Part shown: positions 23,170-36,381 of the stretch, piece by piece
Layout of the letters: the number at the start of each line of letters is the position of its first letter
How positions within the stretch are numbered: the stretch's first letter is position 1
Source: Angiostrongylus vasorum
Taxonomy: Eukaryota; Nematoda; Chromadorea; Rhabditida; Metastrongylidae
DNA length: 64,000 bases
Reading direction: 5' to 3'
Assembly: GCA_018806985.1 (NCBI GenBank)
Contig: JADANN010000468.1
Coordinates: forward strand, 3,890,072-3,954,071
Translations under genes and position numbers: made by a program
The notes under the pieces: generated by a model
Databases searched by the model: none
What the model saw: only the letters and a program-made list of their open reading frames with translations
What the model was told of the DNA's origin: nothing

Positions 23170-26100
23170 CCAGCAAACTCGTCCCAATAACTGCTTTTTC
23201 TAAACTGTGACGTGAAAGAGATAGCTTTTTCTTCACAAACTACATCACCCTTGATTTTGAGGCTATCGATGTAAGTATTTGAAAAGCTAAGAAGGTGTTG
23301 TAAATCAGTTCGTAGGGAGTAACGAGCGTAAAGAAGTTGCACTGAAGTCAATGCACATTACGCGAAATGCCGCATCACCTGAGCATTAAAATGGGCATGC
23401 ATTTGTCCCGAATATGATAAAAGGAACGCAAATATGGTGAAGCCCTATCTATTGCGTTGAAAAACCAGGAAATTTTAGCACTTATCGCTCTGCTTACTAT
23501 TTAAGGTCAACTGTAATTGAACATTTTCGGCGGGAGAGTTATGGTGTAGATGCTATCTTGGCGGTCGGATTTGAGGCAGGTACATAACCTATCATCGCCA
23601 TAACGTGAAATTCTTAGGCTAATAATAGAAGAAAGCAGAAGCTCTCTGCATTGTGGGGTTTAATTGAGTGCTTCATTTGCTTATTTTTTTACCAATCGAT
23701 GTCATTTCAGCTCAGAACATTTCTTATAAGTTTTCCAATTAAATGGTTCTTGTTAGTGATGCCGTACATACAGATAATCACCATTTTTTTGTCAATTATA
23801 ACAATCGCTACTGAAAGAAAAAACATAAAACGTGTCTATAACAGACAAACCAAGGCAAGTTTTCGTTGAACGATAGCTTCTTGGAATTTCTCCTGTCGTT
23901 CAGTCAGCGGAGCATGCTCGTATAATGAAAAGCGGACGTTTGTCGGTTGAGCAAGCTGCACGAGAAACTCGTCACTTCGAAAAACTTCACGTGGGTTTGA
24001 GACGGATGCCAGCATCGCTGAATTAGTCAGAATCGATCACTGATGGCAAAACTTGATGAAGAGTTCCGATCGAGAAGGAAATGAATTACAACCTACTCAA
24101 AGTCCAGCTGTTTTTTAGAAATTGGATTCATAATGCACACCATCTAGTTAAAATACTGCGATACATTATAAAAAAAATCCAAAATCGAGATTTGCATACA
24201 AGTTCAGGAGCGCCAAGAAGTGCTAGGTAGAGTATTTCTAGCTACAATATTTCTTTAGGTTGAAGAAATAGAAGCTGGAAGAGTTAGTATAGGACGCATG
24301 CGAAGCTAACCTGACAGTGAATGTCGTACCGGCGATGGAATGAACGTTAATGGTTTGATAGATACAGAGTTCCACTACTCTGGATGCCATTCATCGGAAC
24401 AGGGATGGATGTAGGTGGAGTCAGAGATGGTCGAAGAAATTTCGCGCAACGACACTGCTGGGTGGCTACGGTGTTCTGAGGAGGCGTTTCAGGAAACCAG
24501 ACGAAAGACAATAAAACACGAAGTGCATTTGTTCTTATGGCCGAGACAATATGCGTTTTTCACGAATGGTGTTGAAGAAGATTGAAAGGTTCTTTGCTAG
24601 CGAAGAGACATTTCATGTAACTTTCACAGTACTTTTTAGGAACAGAAACAGCGAAGTTTGGATTTTCTATTCGTTTGACATGCAATCACTCGAAGTCTTA
24701 CGTCTTTAAGGTGACATTATTTCCGAAGTAGTAAAATGTTTCAAGAAGACAAGCATATTTGCATCTGACATTCTTTAAAGCGAAAAAGATCATCTCATAT
24801 CTATACATTACTCTTCAATTCGTCCTAGCAAATAACTTTCTTCCTAGGTTTTTTAACTGAATCCCATGCTTTCCAGTGGAAAGATAAAATTTGGTGCCAG
24901 CGTGGAATCAGAAGTTAATATTTCACTAGGAATTTCTTGAGGGAATGAATGCATTTGAAAACTTTTTCACCTAACAGATTTTTGTTTCGGCTACTTCTTT
25001 CATGCTCGACCAGCGGTTATCGGTCTCATCTGTGGGTCCTTCTTATGATGGTTGTCATCTACGACCTATCTAACCTGCATCTTGCCCTCAAGATCCTATC
25101 TCCTGTGCTACATAGTGTTCACCGAATCATGTCACTAGAAACCGGTGCTGTCCACGCAATTCTCAGAAGAATTCCATGAATTCAATGTTAAAATCATTAG
25201 CAATGGATAGCTTTTTCTAGGGGCAGAAATTCAGTAGGTGTGATACATATGAGTGATAATCACCAACGCAATAGCGCTATATGTAGACCTGGATACTTTT
25301 AGTACTTCTTACCGTGCTGAGAAAAGGAAAAAAACCACTTTACCTCACCGCATCAAAAGTATTTTACTCACCTAAGTAGTTGTTTAGAACTGATAGTGTT
25401 CCACTCTAATTGTGTTAAATTGTACAGTAAGTTAGGACACATCCTTTGAAAATAATAAACTTGATAAGTACAAGCCAAGAGATCATGTCTACAACTTGAC
25501 AAAATGTTCATGTATACCTTGCACTTAGTGGTACGCCGTCTTGCATGGGTATTTGAAGACTTAGATGAACTAGATGCTGCTGTATTTTAAGTGCATTACG
25601 ATTTCTTCAAAGCAAAAATTTTATCAGCCATATCTTCGGTACTAACAGCAACGAGAGACCATATGGCATTTTCTGGAAGGATAAGGTCTGGATTCCATTT
25701 CAAAATAGGCGACAGACGAACCTGTTGAAATACTGATGGCTAGAAATGAATAGCAACGGTCCCCTATAATTACTTCAAACGTCAGTATGCAGGTTTCGTC
25801 GATCGACGTTATTGTGTAGATATTAATCTGTCGCTGGTGTCACTTACGATCCAGTCAGTCATCGAGTAACTTAAATATGAGCCATTAACGAATCTATTCG
25901 TTCCTGTCGCGCGCTAATTCTACCCGTTAGGTTCTGCGTGTATGGAGGACACAGGGGCTTCGCACTTTACGTATAAAAAAGATGACTGCGAAAAACTTGG
26001 CCTAGGTCTATCGTGGTGAGCAGAATGTGCTCAAACGTAGTCTACGTCAAAGACTTTAGAGAGTTAGAGAACAACGGCAAGGAAGCTAGAATCAATTTTT

Positions 26101-26860
26101 AGGATGCAGCAGCGACATTGCAAAGTAGTACTGCATTTTGCAATAAAAACCTTCGTGTACATTGCACTATCTAGCCGTCATCTACATAAAAGTAAGAAAA
26201 GAAACGATTGCGTGAAACGCTATCAGGTCGAATGTCTACGTACACAGCCAGAAAGATGACGAAACGATTGTTCGCGTAGTGTCGAAAATAATTCGGATTG
26301 CAACAGTGGTGGATACTCAGATTTCGTAGGGCGAAGAATCGTGACCCAAAAAATTACATCTACATACCAAACAACCACTTCCATTTCTTCTCTATCTTCA
26401 TTACCGACTAACGCATTCCTGAAGACACGGACAACTTAAGTGTGTATGTGAGGGACACTTAAGCTAATACGCATCGATACCAATGCACTTCTTACAGTTT
26501 ATTCTTTAGCAGCGCAAAGCTTTTCTTGAGATCTCCTTTCTACTAGATCGGTGGCTTTTCTACAATGGATGTGTTTCATTGCGTCGTCCTACACAAGTTA
26601 ATTTCTGCACATTACCATTTACTATTTTCTTACTGCGCAGATAGAGTAAAATAGATAATTCACTGAGATATTTGCAACACTTGCCAAATGAGTTGTTCAA
26701 TGCATTACGAACGCAGCAGAGTTCGACGCTGCAGCCATCACAACTTCCGCGTCGTTACGAATGTCTTAAAAGCAGTTTTTCCACTATTCCTGGAGAGGGT
26801 AAGCTGACGGTTTAGTGGCAAAGTGTAAAATAAAGTGTAACCATAACCTCCACCGTATAT
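23170..26860. other. No gene recognised
   Basis: About 3.7 kb of AT-rich sequence with no supported exon, LINE or SINE. Short open frames such as 24949-25179 (+) and 23651-23869 (+) resemble nothing I know. Confidence 0.45.
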
Positions 26861-26866
26861 GCGTAC

Positions 26867-26868
<2 letters not shown>

Positions 26869-26900
<32 letters not shown>
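26869..26900. repeat. (TA)n microsatellite
   Basis: TATATA tract immediately upstream of a family B tRNA-like head. Confidence 0.95.
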
Positions 26901-26911
<11 letters not shown>

Positions 26912-26920
26912 AAACATTGG

Positions 26921-26990
26921 GGAAGGTAGCGCGGTGGTAGCAGTACCGCGACCACGGCACTGGTTCGATTCTATCCCATCTAGGGCCGAC
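26921..26990 (+). mobile_element. tRNA-like head of SINE family B
   Basis: GGTAGCGCGGTGGTAGC (A box) and CTGGTTCGATTCTATCC (B box) are both intact by eye. The SINE body does not follow. Confidence 0.55.
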
Positions 26991-27644
26991 TTATGCTATC
27001 ATCCGTCCGAAGTCGGGAACGTGCTATCAAATTTGTCTTGGAGCAGCTCAATCTTTGCAGTCTATGTGAGGATGAAGATCATCTGAAGTCCTTTGAATCC
27101 TTTGTGTTACTTATGTTTAGTTCTACCACATGCTTCCAAATCGTTTCCTATAATCTCCAAAAGGTCACCTTCGTCGACGGAAAGTCATCGGTCACACGTT
27201 AGCTTTCCACCACGTTACCGAACTTCTAAATGCAGCAGCTGCGCGTTACGAGCATAACGACCGTTACTTGGTCGGTTAAGTATGAATTTCACCAAAAGAT
27301 TTACTTCAATTGTTTTCGTCCTCACTGCAAAACAACGCAAAGAGAGGATATTAAAGGAGAAAAATGTGGAGCAAAACCTGTACTTTGAAATGATATTTCA
27401 CATGAGCATAAAGGCACAAATCGTTGTTCTAGCTTCTCACTTACCCTAACATTTTTCATGGCAGGGCAAATATTAAACACCAACGCAAAATAAATAAAGA
27501 TAAAAAAGTAAAATGGGAAAAACAAGACAAAGTAAAGTGAAATGAAAAAGTGCAATCCAAACATCGTTGTGCTTATATTTTCACAAGGCACTGTTTAAGA
27601 ACAGAGCGTCGAATTCTTATAGATAAAGCTGGCATTTTCAACTA

Positions 27645-27975
27645 TTATTTACTGCTTATTAGAACTTTTTCCCGGCAAGGTATTATGTGTGATACAACCA
27701 CAATGATGCTGAGATATTTGCAAAACTCCGGACGGCAGATCCAGGTCGACAGCCTCAAATTAGCTGGATTCATTGCCGATTTGGGCTCTCCAGATCAATC
27801 CTGTTGACGGTGATTGCTGATGGCACTGATCGATAGAACTAGCTGAGAGACAGGCGAAACGAAGGACCCACATGGTGTGCTGGTGCACGCGTTAGGCCCC
27901 CGGAAAGGGTAATAGCGCGTTCGTTCCCCACCACATACACCTGCGGTCAGGAGTTTTGCAAAAACTGACATTATT
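27645..27975 (+). repeat. Fold-back element, family C, both arms
   Basis: The left arm is TATTTACTGCTTATTAG with CACAATGATGCTGAGATATT TGCAAAACTCC. The core is tRNA-like (GAGAGACAGGCGAAACGAAG to GCGCGTTCGTTCCCC). The right arm is CAGGAGTTTTGCAAAA. Ends are inverted relative to each other. Confidence 0.75.
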
Positions 27976-28710
27976 TTCTGAACAACATGATATAATCTAC
28001 TCTAATGGCAATGTCGATATGGGTTCAAGCATCATGCGAATGACTTCGTTTTCATGTAATCTAATAAGGAAGGTAAAAAAAGAACACCTGGATTGAAAAA
28101 GTGGACTCAGCAGACCATCGGGTCACTGGACATAAAAGCACTACAGTCATGAATCAAAGCTTATAGGCAGAGAAAACATGGAGAGATCATCTAGCAAAAT
28201 GTCTAAAGTGTTCTAAATGAACACTGAAGTACTCGAAATAAATCAGAGGAAAGAAGACTGGCGACTATTCGTCCAAATAGATAGGCTACATTTTTTTTAT
28301 TTTTTTGATTTGAAGGGTGATTTAATTGGCATTTTGTTTGAATAATAAGCAATGAAAAGAATTTGTCCCATGAAATTCTTCACTAAGCAATCGAGCAAAC
28401 CCTAGAGGAACAGCATGATTAAAATGCTAAGGAACTTCTAAAAATCCACTTTTCAATAACTTCTGCGTTATTAAAAAGGTTATATTGTTCTTGCGAACTA
28501 TCGTCGACGAACTGATTCCAGCACGTTCCTTGATTTTCAAGGACTAACTTGTCGGTGACTTGGCCCGCCTCAACGCCTTGAGTGGGACGGTATTGTTACA
28601 TAGCGCTATTCAATGAATACTTCTAACTGATCAAAGTTTCTGCTATAAATTTTTATTAAGACTGTGGAATGCTCACTAAGCCTAATGAAAAGCAAAATAT
28701 GTGCTAACAA
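27976..28710. other. No gene recognised
   Basis: AT-rich sequence with homopolymer runs and no supportable feature. Confidence 0.4.
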
Positions 28711-28711
28711 C

Positions 28712-29090
28712 CCTGTCTAGGATTTTTTTATCTTACACAACTCGTGTTCGCGTCTACTGTGCGGATCCCAGCACTTCTCACACTCGATTCGTTTCTCCGC
28801 ATCCATAATCCACGAAGGTCTTCCAACTTTTACACATGGATTCGGCTGCTGCTTGACGATTGTTATTTCACCTTGGATATCATAGAATGCTGGTCGAATC
28901 AATTCTCGCTGGACTACTGAGATAGTCTGGACGGAGCGTTCGCAATTGGGTGGCAGAAAGTGATTTTTTTTCCGGACAAGTCCGGTACTAATTTACCTAC
29001 CTCGGAGGATGAGAGGCTTGGTAAGTTTGGGACGAAATCGAACCAACACCATGCTCGTGATGATTGGCATAACTACAATTGTGCAATCCT
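28712..29090 (-). mobile_element. tRNA-derived SINE, family B, near full length
   Basis: The minus-strand copy has the family B 3' part (TGTGCGGATCCCAGCACTTC), the central hairpin CCGGACAAGTCCGG (28972-28985, perfectly paired) and a degenerate tRNA-like head (TTGGTTCGATTTCGTCCC). Confidence 0.75.
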
Positions 29091-29121
29091 CCCCTTTATC
29101 TTGGATTATCCATATTATTCG

Positions 29122-29148
29122 TGATGATGATGATGATGATGATGATAT
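29122..29148. repeat. (GAT)n microsatellite
   Basis: Eight to nine GAT units. Confidence 0.95.
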
Positions 29149-29193
29149 CAATGAGGCAACAATATATGTATATACTTATCCACTCGTAACAGT

Positions 29194-29400
29194 AAGGCTC
29201 TGACGAAGGCGAAATCTCCGGGACTTCAGCCATCAACCAATAACAATAGCGACAACGACGACAACAACAACAACAAAGACAATTTATAGCAACCTCGCAT
29301 CAGCTCAAAAAAGATCGGTTTATAAGAATATACAAATAAAAATATCGATTATTTATGCCGAGGTTTGTGGGAAATCGTTCTTTTGGGTTATTAGTATATG
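29194..29400 (+). repeat. Hammerhead-like element with CAA-type tract and tail, decayed
   Basis: AAGGCT, CTGACGA, GGCGAAATCTCC, then GGGA in place of GAAA, then CTTC and AGCC. Stem I (GGCT/AGCC) is kept but the core is mutated. It is followed by an AAC tract and the conserved tail ending ATTTATGCCGAGGTTTGTGG. Confidence 0.55.
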
Positions 29401-29419
29401 TATACAGTTGCGTCGTTTT

Positions 29420-30040
29420 TTTTAGCAATCGCGAGGTTGTCATACAGCGTACGTTTACTTCCGTACAAAAAACACATACGACACAACAGTAGCCGACGCT
29501 TCTCTTCAGAGTCTGGAAGGGTACGCTGATATGCAATTTACCACGCCGAACGCTTCAGTAACACAAACAGAAACATAGAGATCTGAATGGCAATCATATG
29601 ATGAACAGCTTCTCGAAAAGCCCACCATCTTTTACGTTCCTTCCACTGAGGAAGAACAGCTGATTAAAGTCGCATATGATGAGTGCACCATCTCATGTCA
29701 ACAATCGATGCGAAGGTACGGGGCGCGATCACGTGTGATCTCTGGGCATTCCTCCCTGATTCACTGTAGGACTCCTTGCATTTATCCAAAAAGCCTCAAG
29801 AACTTTGCGTGCTTCTGTTTGGGAATCTTGTGCAGGGAAAGCGACTGTTATCCCAAAATCACCTTCGCTATGCTTTGTATCCTATGCGTTCCTGGTGGAG
29901 TGCTTTGTCTAGCTTTTCGTTGTTGTTTGTGTTTCTTGTACGGAAGTATACGTGTGCTGTATAACAACCTCGCGATTGCTGAAGAAGAAAATGACGCGTT
30001 TATAACCCAATGCCGAGATTAATGGATAATCGATCTTAGG
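29420..30040. other. No gene recognised
   Basis: The open frame 29708-30022 (+, 104 codons) has a hydrophobic, Cys-rich middle but no recognisable family or splice context. I do not call it. Confidence 0.35.
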
Positions 30041-30049
30041 AACTATGTA

Positions 30050-30292
30050 TGTAGTCACGGTGATGCTGAGATATTTGCAAAGCTGGTCGATAAAACCTGA
30101 GAGACAGGTGAAACGAAGATCCCGCATGGTGTGATGGTGAACGTGTTAGCCTCCGGAAAGGCTAATAGCTCGTTCGTTCCCCACCGCAGACACCTGCGGT
30201 CAGGAATTTTGCAAATATCTCAGCATTATTGTGGTTGTATCTCATATAATATCCTACCGTGAAGATTTCTAATAGGCAGTAAATAAAAAAAA
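30050..30292 (+). repeat. Fold-back element, family C
   Basis: A shortened left arm (GGTGATGCTGAGATATTTGC), the core with GCTCGTTCGTTCCCC, and the full right arm through GAATTTTGCAAATATCTCAG to AATAGGCAGTAAATAAA. Confidence 0.75.
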
Positions 30293-30299
30293 AGTTAAC

Positions 30300-32100
30300 A
30301 TTATGTATATATTCTTTTAGCAAAGCAAAAATGTTAGATTACTTAGGAATAATAAAACAACTGCAAAAAATTATATTAGAAGAAAGAACGGCTTTATCTG
30401 TTGGAATATTGAACATAAACAAATGGCTGATGCTTCAGGTGAAACGTTGAAAGGCAAACACTGGCGAGTTCAGTGAAGTTATATCTGTTCATGGACGAAT
30501 CTATGATGGGTGCTTAGCGAATCAATCATCGATAAGAGTTATCAGGCTTAAATTTTCGGATGCTACGTTTGCAAAGATAAAAAAAATAAGACGTTCATGA
30601 ACTTATTCTTAACAATTGTATCCATCTTGCTCAATCGTGATGTCTAAAAAATCATCCATGTTGCAAACGAAGGCGGCAAGTGTAGAAGTGAAACTGTTCC
30701 AACTATGTGTAATTTGTGTTCATTAGCTAGTAAGTAATGTTTCTTAAAGACGTAAGTTGCTTCCAAGGTTGGTGGAACTCTCATAAGACGAAGGATAACT
30801 GAAAGTCGTCGTTGAACCATAGGGAACTAATATGGATGCAGCGGCATAAGCAAAACGCGGGAACGTCGCCTGGGTTTCGGACCCGTAATTACTCTTTCAA
30901 GAGACTCATTTATTATCCACTGAACCATCGAAGCCCTTGCTTCTCCTTTTTTTCGGCCAGTTTTTTTTACCATAGTGGTGCTATCAGCAATCAGCTTTCA
31001 ATAAGAATGATCTAGGGGGCACAAATCTCGGCATGAAAACCAGTTAAGCTGAAGCTACAGTTGAAATCACAATGCCTTAACTTTCATTTGATGCCTATTC
31101 CTTCTTCTTATGCCCAAACTAATAGGCAGCAAATAAAAGTTAAGGGATTAGAAAAATCAGTGCCAAGAAAGAGATGACCTACTTGATTACAAAATAAAGA
31201 CGAACTGAAACACTGGCAACAAAATATTAACCAATGAAGGACTATGAGGAAGAAGAAGGTCAAGACAATTTGCTTCATATTTAAGCGCTAGTACTTCTCG
31301 AAAATAAGACTTCTGAACCACCGAGACTGATAGGTCACGCACAGGAGGGATGTGGTCTTCTGGGCCAGTTCTCATTTCCTCGGAGCCTTTTTCTTGCAAA
31401 AAAAAGACGAAGTATTCCAAAGAGAACGGCGAAAAATCTTTGAACTTTGTTTACACACCAACAAGTGGACACACTGTTGTGACCAGACATTACGCTGGTC
31501 TACAACGAGAATATTTTGATTGGTCACTCGACACTCTTGTCGCTTACGCTATAAACTGGCCGTCAACGCCTATTACAACAACATGTCCGTTCAACCTAAC
31601 TGCTCGAATATAATTAGGGAAAGTGAAAATTGCACTGACGAACCTGACAAAGATCTAGGAATGCAATTTTAGCACCTAATTCTCCAGTAGTTATCTTATA
31701 ATTTTCTTTTACCAGGATACAAAAACTGGTGACCGGGTTCTTGTTAGTTGGCTCTCGGCTGCGGATTGACTTGGAAGTAAGTGGTGCTAAGTTATGATTT
31801 ATATGAAATGTAGATCTAAACTGGAAAACGTAATGCACTGTGGGCCTGGTCTAGATGTCGGCTGGAATTTTTTCAAGAGTACCTCATAGGAAGAAGGATA
31901 ACGATGCACCTGCTCCAACAATGTTGGCAAATGTCTCAGCAAATGTTCCCACTAGCACAAGCACCTGATTGAATGCTCTAGAATTACTTACAATGATTAC
32001 GAACAACAGAACACATTGAATAAAACTTGGATTCTTTTTTTTATACAACAAGCACTTTAGGGTGCATGAAACGTAGTATTTAGAGGTGCTGTGGTCATTG
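30300..32100. other. No gene recognised; short repeat remnants
   Basis: 30890-31000 holds a remnant of family C (CGAAGCCCTTGCTTCTCC). The open frame 31350-31613 (+, 87 codons) is unrecognised. Confidence 0.35.
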
Positions 32101-32104
32101 TTTT

Positions 32105-32275
32105 CTATCCCGCGCCACGGGCTCACCGAGCATTCTACCCCTCCGGAGTCGGCAGATTGATACCAATGTTCTCTGGAAGGATACGAGTACTGACTTCATA
32201 CATCGGCAGGCCATCGCCAGTTATTGGGTAGGCCAGATACGCATTCAATCCCCTCAAACGACGCTTGGAACTTTT
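32105..32275 (+). mobile_element. tRNA-derived SINE, family A, body only
   Basis: The body from CACCGAGCATTCTACCCC to CAATCCCCTCAAACGACGC. The tRNA-like head is missing. Confidence 0.65.
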
Positions 32276-32309
32276 AGCTTTACAATGAGCAAACTCAATG
32301 TGGTAAGGT

Positions 32310-32470
32310 TCAAAGAAAGGCAAAGCAAGACCTCTATGATGCAGTGGGTAAAACGTGAGCCCCGGCAAGGGTAATCGTGCTGGAAACTGGCCTGGAGTTG
32401 CGAGTTCTACATAATTCTGTTTGTATTTCACATAATACCATACCATGAAAAAAATAATAGACAGTAAACA
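32310..32470 (+). repeat. Fold-back element, family C, core and right arm
   Basis: Core GGCAAAGCAAGACCTC to GTGAGCCCCGGCAAGGGTAA, then the right arm GTATTTCACATAATACC and AATAGACAGTAAAC. Confidence 0.6.
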
Positions 32471-33144
32471 AAAAAATTAAATAGAGTAAGGCTCAGTGGG
32501 AGTACCTGTCACTGTAGGTAAGATTAGTAGGGAAAGATCCCCGTATAAATGCAGCCTGTCTATATAGTACGTAAAAGCAAAACATCACTAATTAGGCCTA
32601 CTACCGCTGTGGATGCCCAGAAATATCTCTTCTAGCAACTACAGTAAGACAGAAGCTGTAGAACTGCTTCAATAAAGCGATGGCCAATGAAAAAATTTCA
32701 CAAAGAAAGAGTTGCGACTAATGTGCAATAGAAGAACGAAAACTGTGATAGCAACATCAGAGAGTCAGGATATCAAACGTTTCTTTATGATTGTCACTTA
32801 TGTTGACATGAGCAGCAAAATCCGTCTAAGGTGTGGAAACGAGAATTCACATGAAATGTCAGAATATTCGAAATTCGGTGATATTAAGGAGTGCTGAGGA
32901 GCATTGTCAACGACTAATGTTCTTATAAATACGATTAGGTGCTTTTCATTATAATGTACATATTGCAGGGCCGACTTTCTGTTAACCTCCACATGGCAAA
33001 CACCAGATTGGTATTGTAGCATTTATTCACTCACAGCAGACCTTCCCAGGCTCTGAATAAGGTGAAGGCACCGAAGCACTGGTTATTGTGAATGGGTAAA
33101 TGCTATAATAACTAACTCGTATTTGGTCATCAGGAAATCGGTAG

Positions 33145-33300
33145 CGAACACGATTTATAGGGCTGCTGGAGGCATGTGGGTCGGAGATGCCGTCCAGTAA
33201 GCGCGTGGTCGCTAGTTCGATCCTCTGCGTGTCGACTAAGTATTCCATCTTTATAATGTTTGCAAATTTGTACAAGACTTGTCTGAAACCGAACTGTTCC
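33145..33300 (+). mobile_element. tRNA-headed SINE of a further type
   Basis: It has a B-box-like CTAGTTCGATCCTC (33204-33217), then GCAAATTTGTACAAGACTT GTCTGA, which is the central domain shared with families A and B (hairpin 33273-33286). The head differs from both. Confidence 0.5.
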
Positions 33301-36300
33301 TCGCGTTGACTTCTGAACCAGATGTATATTGTTGGAGCATTGGTAGACACTCATTCCGTTGATCATTTATATGAAAAAAGCAATAAAGTACTGAAAACCG
33401 ATCCACTGATCGCGAAACAGTTTTTTCTTTGGATTCAGCCCCGCACCAGTTTCTCAACATGAGCTGTTGATAATCACTATTATTTGTTCTGAATAATTTC
33501 GCATGGGAAGTACTTAATGTTGTACGAATGCACTTTTATAAGAATTATACAATCCTGTTATTCTCAATGATATATGGTGAATATTCTCGAACTGGCAGTG
33601 AACCCTCTCGTACCATACGTTGTTTGCATATTGTTCCACACAGCTAGATTCCCTAATGTAGAACGTGTTATGGCAACTGGCTCATATTGTTGCCTCGCTG
33701 ACGACTGGAAAATGCCCATAATGTTTTTTGTATGTCAACACCTCTACCATCACAAAAATACTCGCCAGGATTTGCCACGGTTGCCGTAGAGTTAATATGG
33801 ATCCGGCGTCCTAAGGTCACCATCACGCTTCATGGTCATTCCCCCCATATCTACCAGGAAGTTGTTATTCCTAATTGTCCCAACTGATCGTCTTTTATCA
33901 CTTATGTGTTGAACGTGCTCTTATGTCCTCATACACGTACTATACTATACTGGTTGTTATTGTTACTATATACTGTGTAGTGTATATGTACGCTGTATTA
34001 TTACTAGCTTGTTATTGCTGTGGCACTTATACACGTGGGTTTGATTGATCAAGTTTAAGGACAACCCTATGTCTACTACAACATTCCCGCGTTACATATC
34101 ATAAGAAGTTGAGTATTCTATTTTAAGCTGGTTAGTGCGCTTGCAGCTCCATCCGGCTATTCAATATTCCACAGAACTAAAAAAAAGTGCGGAATCACTA
34201 ACAAGTGGATATTATAAGAATGCTATCATAACCAAATAGATGATGTTGACACTACTGGCCAATGGACTGGATTTTAATCTCTTCCGACCCATTAAAGTTT
34301 TTAGACGAAAGATTCTCGAAAGTGGAGACGAATAATTTTGGCTAAATTGTATCGCTTTGTCGAACCCATCCTTGCCATCAAAAACCATCTACCAACAACA
34401 ATGTTATTGTATAATGGTGAAAATTTTCATTATGAAGTACTGTATACACTATGAAGGATCTTTCATGCACAGAGTAGGAATGCATTAGATATCCAGAGCT
34501 TCTAACCGCTTCTGCCGCTTTCGTAATTGAAGCGAAAACGAAATGACTGAGAAGTGAATGTCGAGCCACTGCGTTGATGAATACTAGCAATAATTTTTGG
34601 GGAATATTTAGATCATACTGTATTGGGGCCTAGTGCTGGGCCGTGTTTCATAACTTCGCTGCTAGGCTTCAGACGGGAGTATCGTTGGACCGTTTTTTTT
34701 TAAACTTTAGATTTAGACAACCTGGGACGACACTGTGAACTTATAAACACCCTATATGAAGACATTTCGGCCTGATTACTGAAAATAATGGAAAATGAGT
34801 CTTACATTATCTTCTCGATTGTCCTCATGTCCTTTTTGTGAACGTGAAGGCGACCGCTTTACAACCACATGGATCGCGTAATTTGCGAAGTTTCAACAAA
34901 TGTTGTTCCTTCTGACGCTTGGGCTGATATTCCTGCTCTTCTATCCTTGTGACCCTCTTTTATTGCTTTCCTGCAGAGATTTCTAAGGGCGAACGTAAGC
35001 TAGTGCTTGCTCAGGTTTCGCACGCCTTGGGACAGAACGTCTTTTGGTGAACCTTTTGCCTATGAACCTGTGAAAGACCCTTTTTTTCAAACACGTGATT
35101 TCTTTGGTGTCATCAAAGAGTAGTTCGATGCGATAGTCATATTCCTCATCGATGTAGTCGATAAAGACATCTTTTTAAAAGTATCTTAAAGATATGAACA
35201 ATTCCCGATTTACTACAGCCTTCATATTCCGTTACTTGGATTTCGCATCTTCCCTCACTTTTTGCTAAGAAAAGGGAAAAAATTAGTCAGTGGTGTAATG
35301 TATTCTAAGGCAGTGACTCTATACTTGATGTTTTGAGCCAATTATCAGATCATCAGTGAAAGCTTGGATGTGCGCGAATTGTACGTGTAGATTCTCATCA
35401 TAGTCTTTCCAGATTTATGCAGTTTAGAGTGACTCTGAGAGATTAACACCGTCGCCGCGCTTGTCTCCTTTAAACGCTATTGTGGGCTTAATTGGAGATG
35501 AACATCAATGTAAAGGGAGAAGCCTGCTGAGCTCTGCCGTGGCGACGGGGTATAGCCCATATACGTTGCTGTGTGTCCTTAGAGTAGGCTAATTGCTTAC
35601 TTGTCGGTTTTTTGAACCTCCTCTCCAACACTTGCCAATAACTTAATTTCAGACATTTGGCGAATTAATCTCTAAAGCACATGCAAATGATCAAAGAAAT
35701 GCACGCAAAATTCGCATACACGCAGGAATACCAACTAAACCATTCAAGGACATGTTGAAATACATACTAAATTCATATTTCATTCCAACATTACGTAGCT
35801 TTCTCGACTAAAGAACTAGAAGCGATGCTGATCCCTCAATGAGGCAGATCAGTGGGACTTAAAGCGACGGTCTCTACAACTGCCAGCAAGTGATCATGGG
35901 TAGCCTAGAAAACACGTTTGGAATTTCCATAAGGGACACTTTGTGCTGAAAACCTTGTTGAAGAAGTGGATGTTGTCTATTGGTTTCGAATTTACGTCGA
36001 TCCCTTTGGAAGTCGCAGATGGTAGCACTCGCTCGACCCAGTTTTTCTGTGCAACTTTTTCCTGGCTTCCGGCAAGACATGGTTGATGAACAAGGTATCC
36101 TCTGTCGCTTCCGGCCCTCATTTATTATCTTTTGCCCAACTGGATTAATCCTAACTGCAGATTACTTACAACTTGGCGCAAGCGTGTCAACGATGCACTA
36201 TTTATTTCAATGTAAACCAAATATTCTCTAAGAAATGATAAATTATACCAATCGGACGGAACCAAGTGGTACCGAATTTCTGGTTCCGCGTTTCCGACAT

Positions 36301-36380
36301 TGTTCCTTTCTAACTTACCCTCTTGAATTATAATCACATACTATTAGTAGCTCATTTCTGGAATTTTTTTAGCTTTGTAA
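33300..36380. other. No gene recognised
   Basis: About 3 kb without a supportable exon or repeat. Confidence 0.4.
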
Positions 36381-36381
36381 T

